From Gracilaria gracilis (Eukaryota > Rhodophyta > Florideophyceae > Gracilariales > Gracilariaceae), in NCBI GenBank assembly GCA_030374805.1, contig JARGSG010000091.1, positions 235,989 through 299,988 on the forward strand: a stretch of DNA of 64,000 nucleotides. The letters run 5' to 3'. Positions 51,626 through 62,472 of this stretch are shown one piece after another (position 1 is the stretch's first letter; every line of letters starts with the position of its first letter). The notes beneath the pieces were generated by a model, which made no database searches, was not told the DNA's origin, and saw nothing but the letters and a program-made list of their open reading frames with translations. A program made the position numbers and the translations under genes.

Positions 51626-54600
51626 TTGTGGGAGTCTCCTCTCTTGGAGGGGCGCCCTCAGAGTTGAGGCTGAAGGCGCCCGAGGCGTCCCTGCTTCGCT
51701 CCCAGGTCCGAATCCTCTCGAGGAAACAGGCCGTCGAAGACGTGAACTCAGAACACCTTGGTGTTCTTCGTCGACCGTGGATACGGGTAAGAAATAACCG
51801 GTTCCCGGATAGAGTTATGGTGATGGCCAAACGCAACTACAAGGTCTATGCCGACCTTGGCCTTTCACCCCAGTTTATGGTGCGTTATCTCACTGTATTA
51901 GATACAGGCGCAGGTCCGAACTTCATTGTTGAGACAGCATTGCCACCCGCCTTGCGGTCAAACATTCGCCGTGGCGACATTCCTGACGTCGCTGACGCGA
52001 ATAACAACCCGTTGTCAACGGTAGGATACATCGAGTTGGTAATCCGCTTGGGCTCATGCGTGGTGAAGCTCGACTTTGTCGTTTGTCGGTCCCTGGCCGC
52101 CCCAGTCATTTTGGGTTGTGACTTTTGCGACCGCTTTGTCGATGCCATTAGGCCCCGCCAGAGGCGTGTTGAAATGGAAGATGGTTCGTCCGTACCGATT
52201 GTTCGTCGTCCTTTGAGGCATGCCTCCAAGAAGCACGTACCTCTACCTGCGGCGCAGGAAGCACCACCGAGTTCTCGGGAATCTACGAAGCTTCGTGTTG
52301 CCTCCGCGACACGCGTGCCTCCAGAGTCTCAAGTCTGGGTACAGGTGAATTCCCGTCAACCCGGTTTACGAATCGTCCAGCCATTGCCGTCGTTGTATGA
52401 TAAATACTCTCTTGCCATTGCTAATGGAGTGGTCCAGGTGGAACCGAATAATCCGTTTTACGTGTTGATAGCCAATCTAGGCAAAACAACCCAGTATCTG
52501 GTGAAAAACCAAGTGATTGGCTCGGTCATGCCGCATCCAACTGCGTTGGTACCGACGAAGATGACTGCTGCCGATGTGCTCGGAATCGTTCACTCTAAGG
52601 AGGGGGAGGAGTCAGAATCTCAGGAGAAGTCAGAATCTCATTCGTCTCCGTCGCCGAGTCTCTCGGGTCAGCAGCCTGTTAAGACAGAGAAGACACGCGT
52701 TCCGACGAGTTACGACCAATTGGACCCAGTAAGGGAATTGGAAGAACTCGATCTCGGACATGTTCCAGAGACACACCGCAAACGACTGCGCGATATGCTT
52801 CGTGAATTCACCACAATGTGGGATGGTTCTCTCGGAGAAATAAATACGACGGAACACCGGATTGATCTCCTTCCCAACTCTCGGCCAGTAGCCCAACATC
52901 CGTACAGGGCGGGGCCCAAGGCCAGAGAAGAAGAGCAATTTCAGGTGGACAAGATGCTCCGTGCAGGAGTCATAGAACCGGCACATTCGCCGTGGGCATC
53001 ACCAGTGGTACTGGCTCCGAAACCGGATGGTTCCTGGCGCTTCTGTATCGACTATCGTCGTCTAAACGCTCTTACCGTCAAGGACGTGTACCCTATTCCA
53101 CGTATGGATAAATACATCGATTCTCTCGGAAATGCTACCGTATTCACGGCATTGGATGCTAACTGGGGATACTGGCAAGTTCCAGTGAGAAAGGAGAATC
53201 AGGACAAGACAGCGTTTGTCTGCCACTCTGGCCTCTACCGTTTTAAACGGATGCCCTTTGGGTTAACCAATGCTCCCGCTACTTTTCAGCGTGCTATTGA
53301 TATCCTACTGGCCCGCTTCAAGTAGCGTACTTGTCTCGTCTACCTTGACGACGTCATTGTATTCTCAGATAATCTGGATGATCACCTCACACATGTGAGA
53401 GACATAATGGCCACGTTACGGGACGCCGGAGTGACACTCAAGCTGAAGAAATGCGAATTCTTCACGGATACAGTCAAGTATCTGGGTCACATAATCCGTC
53501 CAGGACGTGTCATGATCGAGGAAGCTCGTGTGAAGTCGCTGAAACAGGCCACGGAACCGACTACCCAGACCGAACTGAGATCCTTTCTAGGATTAGTCAA
53601 CGTCTATAGACGGTTTATTCCCAACTTCGCGGCATTGCGGCACCTCTCAACGCGCTCCTGCGGAAGGGTCAACCGCCTAAGTTGGACCCATTCACGTCTA
53701 CTCAGACGGAAGCCTTCAACTCTCTCAAAGAGGCTGTAACCACGGCACCAGTACTGTCACTACCGAAACCGGGACTTTCATATACCGTGGACACGGACTC
53801 TAGTGACTACCAGGTAGGCTGCGCCTTATTTCAAACCACCCCAGAGGGGGAACGCAAGCCAATTGGGTACTGGACCCGTTCGTTGAACGTGCATGAGAAG
53901 AATTACTCCGTCTCGGAGAAGGAATGTCTCGCAGTAGTGTGGGCATTATGCACACTACGCCCCTACCTCATGGGTGCTCATTTCACCGTTTACACGGATC
54001 ACTCATCATTGAGATGGCTACTCTCCATATCGGAGCCTTCAGGCCGCTTAATGCGTTGGAGACTGCGTCTTGCAGAGTTCGACTTCGACGTCACCTACAA
54101 GAAGGGCGCCAACAATACGCAAGCCGACGCCCTTTCTCGCCTACCCACCACAGGGGAAGCGTTAGCCGTCGATGACGAGGAAATACCCTGCTTTGCAGTT
54201 GACGACTATACCGCAGGTGAACTGGAGGTTATCGAAGAGGAATGGCCAGACGAACTGGATTTTGACCAGGAACTGGACGACCTACTCGCTGTCAGCGAAA
54301 GTGCGAACCCCCTACCAGGGAACTTCGTACCCGTCACAACGGAGGAGATGGTTAGGGAACAGTTCAGCGATCCCTACTGCACGAAGATTCGGGCGCAACT
54401 CAATGGAGGAGCTGATCTTCCCTTTCGGGTGAATGATATTGGATACTCGTTCGCACGGTAACTGGAAACCCACAAATAGTGGTTCCACACGCCCTGCAAT
54501 CTCGGGTGTTACACTTATCACACTATGCTAAACTTAGTGGTCACGTCGGAGGACGGAAACTGTACCTTACATTGCGAAGGAAATTCTACTGGCCAGCAAT

Positions 54601-56902
54601 GGTTGTGGATTGCTACGCAACTGTGCGGTTCTGCCCCGAGTGTGCTCGGAATCGCGTCAAGCTTCGCCGCCATGCGACGAAGTTGAAGCTCTTCCCCGCA
54701 AGGGCGCCCCTGGAATTCGTAGCTATCGATATTTTGGGACCGTTCCTCGCTACTAAGCGGCGTAACAAGTTCTTACTCGTGATCACGGGTCGTTTCTCGA
54801 AGCTCGTTCGTACCGTACCCTTACGGAGAATCACGTCATTGACGGTGGCGCAAGCATTCGTAACCCATTGGGCATTCGTCTACGGTCCACCGGTGAATCT
54901 ACTCTCCGATAACGGGAAACAGTTTGCCTCCCGGTTCTTCGGGGATGTATGCAGAATTCTGGATGTCAAAAATCTCTTCACGACAACCTACCACCCCCAG
55001 TGTAATGGGCAGGCTGAACGGTTTAACCGGACGCTGTTAGCAGCACTCCGTTCATACGTACCCGATCACCCCACCACGTGGGACCTGTTCACCGATGCGC
55101 TGACATTCGCATACAACACTCAGGTACACCGTACTACGGGATTAACTCCATTTGAATTGGTTCTGTCTCGCACCCCACCGCCCGTGGCGCTCGAAGCACA
55201 GCCAACGCTGGATCAATTTCCTTCGACGAAGGGATACAGGGAAACCTAGAATACATGGCTTACCAAGCTGGTACCTGCAGCACAACGGTCAATGGCCCGG
55301 TCACAAGCCGCATATAAGCGTGATTTCGATCAGCGAGCCCCTCGAAGACCACCCGCCCTTAAAGAAGAAGACTATGTGTTCATCCGTAAGGAGTATTGGA
55401 ACCCAGGCAAAGAGAAACGCCACAAGCTCTCACCCGTCGCCGACGGTCCTTTCCAGACAATTGCTGTGGAATCCGACACTGTCGTAGTGGAGATAGGTCA
55501 GTAACACGAACGCATCTCCCGCGATCGCGTGGTTTTTGCACCTCCGCCTGCGGGAAACGACCCATCAAGTGGACATTCTACCGCAGAAGCGGAAACGAAC
55601 ACTACGGACACACCGGACCCACCCCCGATCGACCGCCCTAAGGAGGTACCACACCCAAGTAGGGGACTCTCGGATTTGCCGATGTTATCGGACTCTACGC
55701 GCCCTGGCGCTTTGCTGTCTGAAGCCCCGCCGCCTGGCGTAATTACTCGCCACCTTGGCGCGTTGACACCCACTTTCCATGTCGCTCCATCTAAGGAGGG
55801 GGAGGGACTCGTTGATCGTCATGCTTCCGCGCTGTCGCGTGAGGAGCACCGTGTGGCACGGAAGAGAGACACCGCTAATGCGCAATCAAAGCCCTCTCGG
55901 GAGCCCGGCGTCTCGTCAAGGTCGCAGCGCATCAACGCAGAAGCGGAATCGTCACCAGACACTACCGCCGTGCGGGACAGGACCGAGGAGACTCAGTCGT
56001 TACCGTCGAAGCCGTTGCCTACGCCGCATAACGCGCCTGGAGTGACTACGGCGCATAACGGAGTGGGAATACCGCCTAAGGCGCCGTTGAGCTCGCACGT
56101 CCAAGACGGAGAAGAGTCGTCGGAGACTAAGTCGCCCAACACGCCTGGGGTGGGCCACACCATGAACACGTCGCTAGATGCCCAGCCGGGCAGTGCCAAC
56201 CGTAGCACACGGACTATACCTGTAAGGGATATCAGCTCAGCTGGCGAACCACGTCGACAAACCGAGCTGACACCTCCCCTGCATACGGAGGCGGACCACG
56301 CCACGGCGCAGACTAATGACGGCCACCCGTTGACAACGTCAGGTGCCACCACGGCGAGGCCGGTTCAATCAGGGTTACCGTTGACGCGAGTGCTTTCGAC
56401 GCCACACACAACTCCATCGAAACGGTTGCTACCACGCAAACTTGCGGTACGCCCACCCGGGACTCTCGCGGGAGAAGGAACTCTACCGGAACAAGGAAAC
56501 GGGAACACCGACACCGCGAGACGCGTGACAAACGACCCAAGTAGGAGACCACACCGCAAAGTTACAGTTTCACCAACCTTGTTGCACACAACTCGGTCTA
56601 ACCGGAGCATCGACGCAGTGCCACACACGGTGAAGCCGCCGAAGAGCTCTCCGAAGCAGGATGTCGTAATCACACGGCAAGGCCGGGAAGTCTTTCGGCA
56701 GGAGTTCGTAGTCGACCACATAGTGGAACAATCATACCACTCGTTGGGGTACATACAGTATCTCGTACGTTGGTACGGCTACGGACCCGAGGCTGACTCG
56801 GATGAGCCAATCGAGCATCTCCCACGATCGAATGTGGTGCAGTACCATCGGCGTACTCTCACGGGTCTCCCGGCGACAATTGTCAACGCCCAAGTGGGAT
56901 AA
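51626..56902 (+). pseudogene. Element 2 pol, broken
   Basis: Protease with LDTGAGPNFIVE; RT with YRRLNALTVKDVYPIPRMD, GYWQVPV and, after a TAG at 53323-53325, CLVYLDDVIVFSDN; a single-base loss near 53631; RNase H with YTVDTDSSDYQVGCALF and YTDHSSLRWL; a frameshift near 54457; integrase with FCPECA, VAIDILGPF, LLSDNGKQF and NGQAERFNRTL; TAG at 55247-55249; TAA at 55502-55504; then a ~390-residue Pro/Ser/Thr-rich linker and a chromodomain (VDHIVEQSYHSLGYIQYLVR, WYGYGPEADS). All conserved catalytic residues are visible on the pieces. The stop codons fit G-to-A or C-to-T changes at Trp and Gln codons. Confidence 0.93.
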
Positions 56903-58163
56903 CACGCCCCGAAGGGGAAGAAGCTAGCTCACCTAGAAGGAAGTGGATGAAGATGAAGTGGATATTGGTTTTTGGTGCACGGAGTTCGACAGGTGTCGTC
57001 TTCGGTCGCCCACGTTTGTTTTTTGGATTAATTATCCTGAGGGGTTCTCTCCCAGCTCGCTTGTTCACTGTTCTTATCATGACCACGTGTGCATGTGGTT
57101 TTCCTTCAGAAGGGTGCGCTGTTTCCGTGCGCACACGTTGATATACCGGTGAGAATACCGTTTGTCTTGTACACGCCCCTGGCGGAAATGTTCAGTCGCC
57201 TATGTTCAACCATGTTCGTCACCGCCTACTGCGAAGGACTTCGGCGTTTACACGCTCTTGCGGTCTTCACAGTATCCGCATAATGCGCTGGCATTGATTT
57301 CCAGTCGTTTCTGGTAATGGTTGTAGATTCCCGATCTCGCGTACCCTGCTGCTACAGTATTTTCTGGAGGCCTTCTGCGCAATACCCGTAACTCGGTGGG
57401 TTTCAATCCGTTTCCTTAACGGGCCGTTCCCAGGTCATTCTGGGCCTCTATGAACTGTTTGGCGAAGACGGAAGTCAATTATCTCGAAGAACTTCGGAGT
57501 TATGGCGCTGTTTCAGTTCGGGATTCTATTTTTAGACTGCATTTCGGTGAACTGAAATGGACCGCACTTTCCCACTCAATGGTGTTTAATCCCAACAATC
57601 TTGGTGTCAAATGAAAGCTCTGCTTTTCAGGAGTTCGAACATGTATTAGGTTTCCTCACAGCTGTGCTGGTTCGAACGATATCGAACTTTCAAAATTCGG
57701 GACTGTAACCCACCCCGATTCTGTGCTGCAGAGTGGAGGGAACCGCTTCAACCGTGAAGACTTCGATCTCGAAACGAGCTGCACACCTTCTCAGGGCTAT
57801 GTACCGCGTATCCGCGTGATGGAAATGGTTCGTCTACTTGGCTGGGTGTCGCAAGACCTCATATCGAGGGATACTCGAAGACATTTGAGAACCACCTCTG
57901 TGGAGCGTCCCAGACTCGAATCCGTTATCCCACACTGTGGTTCATGGACCTGAAAACAGAGAGCCGACCGCGAGAGCGAGTTGAAGACTGTTGTGAACAG
58001 GGTTGATCGTCGCTGGAGCGAATTTTGCACTTTGGAGTGGTAGTGACTTGGTCTTCGCGAGGCGAGATGGAATCCGAAGACTTCGGGGATGCGCTTTTAT
58101 GCCCACGGTTGGGAGTTCGACCCGCCATCGCGACGGCGTGGCTCACTCTTAAGGAGGGGGATA
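56903..58163 (+). other. Element 2 noncoding 3' region with polypurine tract
   Basis: 1.26 kb between the pol stop and the 3' LTR, with no convincing ORF. The last bases, AAGGAGGGGGATA at 58151-58163, form the polypurine tract that primes plus-strand synthesis. Confidence 0.75.
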
Positions 58164-59014
58164 TGAAGGACAACACTCCTTGGAGGCGATTTGAGGTACT
58201 TAGTTAATTTCCGCATCATGCGTTAGTAGATATATATGAGCTACACCGCTATTAGCGTGTCGCCTCGCTGAGGTAATTTCCACACATGTACACTTGGGTT
58301 GCACGGCTCGAGGCGCCGCTTAGCGGGTGTGACTAGCACACGTGTAGCACGGATATGCCGGAGGCAGTGCACCCAGCATTGCTGTATTTACTCAGATATT
58401 TTATAGATTATTTTGCCCGGCGCACCCACTGTCAGTGGTGCGCCGAGCTCAGTAATTAGAGGGTTGAGCATCGCTCCCCCAAGTAAATTGCCCCTTGCTA
58501 AGCAAGGGGTTCTGGCTCTAACTATCACGCCTTCGCGGACTGTTCACCTCCAAGTGGAGTGACGACCGCGTCGTTCACGTATAGTTACCCACCCTTGTGG
58601 CGCTCAGAGTATAACCACTATTTGTGTGTCTCGTTCCGACCTATTGTCGTATACTCGCCCCTGTATTGGGTTTGCTTTACTCTCTCCTTTTCCCCCACTC
58701 TGGTGGTTTGCTTTCTCCCCTTTTTTGGGTTTGCCTTTTTGCCCTGTTCGCAGTGGCCCGTTTCCGACACCTTGTCGTTGCCGTGCTACTCTCTTTCGAG
58801 GACTCATCTCGTGACCGTGTGAACACGTGGATCTCTACCGACTACTAACCAGCCTCACGCTCCGACGCTTGTCGTGGTGGTTTGACCTCGGATTTACACC
58901 CGGCTTAGCTGTGTCATTCCCGGAGTGCTCCGTTCGCTGTGCTGCCCTGTCGAGGGGAAGATTCCGAACGTCTTCGTGAGCTTGCGCTTTTCCCGCCAAA
59001 GGCGTTGCTCCACA
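58164..59014 (+). repeat. Element 2, 3' LTR
   Basis: 851 bp, about seven substitutions from the 5' LTR. Followed by GAAAA, the target duplication. Confidence 0.95.
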
Positions 59015-59570
59015 GAAAAATCGATTTCAATTTTAAAGAATTCGATCGATTTTTTTCAAATTTTAAATATTGTTGGGCTTCTCATTTGAATTTGGACAGC
59101 ATGCGAAGGCACTGCGGCTCACAGTCCTAACGATTGGTGCTGGAGAGTGGTATGTAATAAATTTATAAAATTTTGGCAAACGTAACACCTCATGATCGGC
59201 CAACGAAAAGCGTAAAAATCGGGCCATTCTCCGATTATTGCTATTTTACTTTTCCGATTTTCTTGACGACCGTGACCACTGATCTTCCAGATCATCAGTA
59301 AACAGCAAGACGGGTGTCTGAGGGTATATTGGCGCCAAAAGCAATAGCGCAAATTAGTTAGTTCGCGCACAATTGGCGCGAACATTTTTGTGATCGATCA
59401 AGAAGATCCTTATCCATTTTTTTGGCTGCAATTTTGGTGCAACAGAACACCAGCAGCACTCTACAGTAAGCCGTAATTTCGGCATATAAACCATTTTGTG
59501 ATTGTTCCATCGTCGGCCCGTCGTGACAATCGATCACGGCACTCGTCCACCGATCGTTCCACCATTGGAA
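59015..59570. other. AT-rich flank of element 2
   Basis: Begins with the GAAAA duplication, then AT-rich sequence with ATCGAT and TTAAA motifs and no gene. A TATA-like CATATAAACC lies at ~59483-59492, ~80 bp before the small ORF. Confidence 0.5.
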
Positions 59571-59747
59571 ATGGGGAAGGCTGCCCCACTTACCAAAAAC
59601 TCTGAAGCTGTTCAGAAGCTTTGCAGTCTACTGGAATCGGAGACGCTTACAGGCGAAGAGTCTCCCGCCTTTGTTCACAAGTCTTATCCACTATTCCAGA
59701 AATACAAGCTCGATAACTTTCGCAACGTGTCGTACAAATACCGATAA
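59571..59747 (+). CDS. Short ORF, possible first part of a gene cut by the next element
   Basis: 58 codons from MGKAAPLTKNSEAV, including KLCSLLESETLTGEESPAF and HKSYPLFQKYKLDNFRNV, which looks like real protein. The frame ends in TAA and the next bases, TGTGGGGTCC at 59752, look like an LTR edge. A TATA-like site lies ~80 bp upstream. Family not recognised. Confidence 0.4.
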   Translation: MGKAAPLTKNSEAVQKLCSLLESETLTGEESPAFVHKSYPLFQKYKLDNFRNVSYKYR

Positions 59748-60712
59748 GGTGTGGGGTCCGCCTGGTAGAGGGAGCTCGCGAGGGCTCAACCTAAAGGGGA
59801 AAAACACACAACCAATATGGTAGTAGGGCACCTGAAACCCGCAGGGGCAAACGGCGGGGCAACTAGTCTAGACCGTGTAGGTGTACGGTAGTAGACGTCG
59901 ACGCGCGGTAAAACCTGAATAGTAATAGAGTAGCAAGTGACCAAGATGGTATAGTTACTGCCCTAATGGTGCCTGACTCTACAATACCCGAGGGGGAAGG
60001 CGAGGTGTACCACAATATATACAAGGTGCACCGACGCCGATCTCCCCTGCGGGCATGACGTCATCGGCTGTGCCCATGACCTACTGTCATGGGCCAGCAA
60101 TGCTTAACTATCCTAGACTATAAATTAGAAATTAGAAATTATAAAATACAGAATACCAATTGGGTACAGTGTAGCCAGCAAGGCCCACCAGTAGGCCCAC
60201 GTGGCACCAACCCATTGAGGTCTCATTGTACTACAGACCCCCTTCCTACCCTGAGCCACGCCCTCGTGGCTCCTAGATCCTTTCACCAAGTCGGTGGCAT
60301 CGTCGTACCAATTTGGTCCCTGTCGCAGCCTTTGTGCCATCTCGCGCCGTTCGTCGCGTCGGCTTTGCATCGCCGAACGCACTCTGGTCACCACCTTGGT
60401 CATCACCGGTTGCGGCTCTATCCATTCCCATTTGTGGTTTGGGCGCGACGCGCGCCCATTGCATACCTCCAAGGTTGTACCTTTTTGGCTGCCCGGCTTG
60501 GACCCTTTTACCGTGTCGGTATACCCAGTGGGGGTGGCGGGTTGCGCCTTCGAGCTCGTGTGGGCACTGTACCGTGAAGGATTTTGGCGCCCACTTGGTT
60601 GCGGCGTGTCTCTCTGTCCCTTCGAGGTTCGAGTACCAACCCTTCGAGGCATTGCCGCTGACTCCATCGAGGTTGTTCCACCGTTATCCCTTCTGGTTAC
60701 CTTCGCACCCCT

Positions 60713-61606
60713 TTGCGGTTTGTCTACGCGGAGCAGCGCTATCCCGGGGCTCCGACCGATCAGGGACCTCCAGGGAGTCCCGAGCCATTCCCAACCGTGG
60801 TGGAATCGCCAGCAGCTACCCCTGTGGTCACTTCAGCGCCTACTCCCGCTCCAGAGGGACGCAATACGCCTGCCCATACTGGTGTCACTCCTCTTCTCCC
60901 TAGTTCCACACGGGTTGATGGGCCTCCACGGGCTATCCTCGGGGGTGTCATGGCTGCGGCTGCGGCGCCTGTCCCCTCTCAGGTGGACTCCCAGGCCATT
61001 TCAGGTTTAATGGCTCGGGTCCGCCAAGCCTGTGTGGTGAACTTCCAGCGGGTGGGTCCTACCTCTGTGGTCGAAGCTCTTACCCTTCTGGAAAGCATCC
61101 TGCCTCGTCATGCACAGTACATGCGATCCTTTTCCCAAATTGGTGAGTTCCGGAACCGGTTCCAGGTCGAGCTCTACCAGATGGCTACCAAACAGGTGGC
61201 AGGCCTAGCGACGGCCATGGGCCCGACGCCTACAAACCCTTTGGAGGATCCCCTATTTGGTGCTAGCCTGAACCCCGGCCTTCTAGCCGCTCCGCAGGCT
61301 CCTCTCCACATCGGGTCGCCGGCACCTCCGTCGGTTGCGCAGGCGAGCGCGCCACCTCCGATGGGTGCCGACGTGATGCCAGGCGTCAGCGTGCCTACTA
61401 GTACCCCCGTGGGTCATGGTAGCGCGCCTAGCCAGGCTCCAGGCCAGGCTCATCTCTTCCAGCCTTGGCCGGGAGGCCCATCAGAACACCACTCCGGGTC
61501 GGGGATCCTCAGCTGGAGGCTCCTCGGGGCCTCACTTTGCCACTCACCCATCAGGTTGATTGTCGTAACCATTTCTGCATCCCTGTTGGTATTGCTTTTT
61601 CAGTAA
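60713..61606 (+). CDS. Gag-like ORF, unidentified
   Basis: The frame is open for 297 codons; the first ATG is at 60950 (MAAAAAPVPSQVDSQ), giving 218 residues. Pro/Ala/Thr-rich ends flank a helical centre (VNFQRVGPTSVVEALTLLES, YMRSFSQIGEFRNRF) of the kind seen in gag proteins. No zinc knuckle is seen. The call as gag is based on composition and on nearby retroelement sequence. Confidence 0.4.
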   Translation: MRFVYAEQRYPGAPTDQGPPGSPEPFPTVVESPAATPVVTSAPTPAPEGRNTPAHTGVTPLLPSSTRVDGPPRAILGGVMAAAAAPVPSQVDSQAISGLMARVRQACVVNFQRVGPTSVVEALTLLESILPRHAQYMRSFSQIGEFRNRFQVELYQMATKQVAGLATAMGPTPTNPLEDPLFGASLNPGLLAAPQAPLHIGSPAPPSVAQASAPPPMGADVMPGVSVPTSTPVGHGSAPSQAPGQAHLFQPWPGGPSEHHSGSGILSWRLLGASLCHSPIRLIVVTISASLLVLLFQ

Positions 61607-62472
61607 AGTTAAAAGTTATGTGTTTCCATGTTAGGTTCCAATTTCCATCGAGAGGCATTGCGAGGCGGAAACGCGAAAATAACTCCCCTCCCCCTTCCTT
61701 AGACCAGCGTACCACGGTGGGTGAAGCGTAGTTCCTTGTAGGTAAATTGGTTCCATCTGGAGCTACATTTGCGTGCTCGTAGTATGGATTCACCATGATG
61801 GTACGACGCTTCGCCTCCGCGCGGGGCAGCGAGCGGTTTTGCCTCCCCGTGAGGTGAGATGACGTGCCACGCGCCTGCGCGCGGTGGCCAGCAATGTACC
61901 TGGATTGTTCTGCATGGCCTCTCACCATGCATGGGCGCACGTGCGGTGTTTCACCCTGGAGGTTACTTGCAAGGCGAATCAAAATATTTGACCGGAAAAT
62001 TACCCCTCCATATGGTAGTGAAAACGCAGAAAACCCTTTTGGTCTGTATCTCGAGAACCAAGGGGTTTCAGAGGCGGGGAATGGCCGATTCGGGAGCGCG
62101 GCACGGTCAAAATACTTAGATTTTTTGACCATGCCGTTGCTCGCTCCCTACACACAATAGTGTAAACCGAATCGGTTACTCCGCACGGCGCGCCACGAGA
62201 AGCGCGCGTATGCCTCGTCAAATAAAAAGATACAATTTTTTGAATGTTTCCACCGTGCGGGTTCGCGCGCGTGCCGCGCACGTGCATGGCGCGTGTGCAA
62301 CGGCGCGCGTACAACGGTGCGTCCTTCTTTAGCGCTACCGCTCCTTGGACGTACCCTCATGGAATGCTTCCTTCTGGTTGTACCTTCCCGGTGAGCGTCC
62401 GAACCGACTTTGGTACTCCTCATTACAATGTGCTTTTCCCCCTTCCTTGGGGGACTGCATTACCTCTAAGGT
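61607..62472. other. Region between gag-like ORF and decayed pol
   Basis: No convincing gene. Bases ~62240-62320 are rich in GCGCGTGC-type alternating sequence. May contain the 3' LTR or untranslated region of the minus-strand element. Confidence 0.4.

Larger units (their letters stand above)
48490..59014 (+). mobile_element. Ty3/gypsy chromodomain retrotransposon, element 2 (decayed pol)
   Basis: 10,525 bp with 851-bp LTRs that begin TGAAGGAC and end GCTCCACA, flanked by GAAAA at 48485-48489 and 59015-59019. Order on the + strand: gag, then pol in the -1 frame with protease, RT, RNase H, integrase, a long Pro/Ser/Thr-rich linker and a chromodomain, then 1.26 kb of noncoding sequence. A purine tract precedes the 3' LTR. 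The LTRs differ at about 7 of 851 positions, so insertion is young, yet pol has three stop codons and two frameshifts. Confidence 0.95.
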
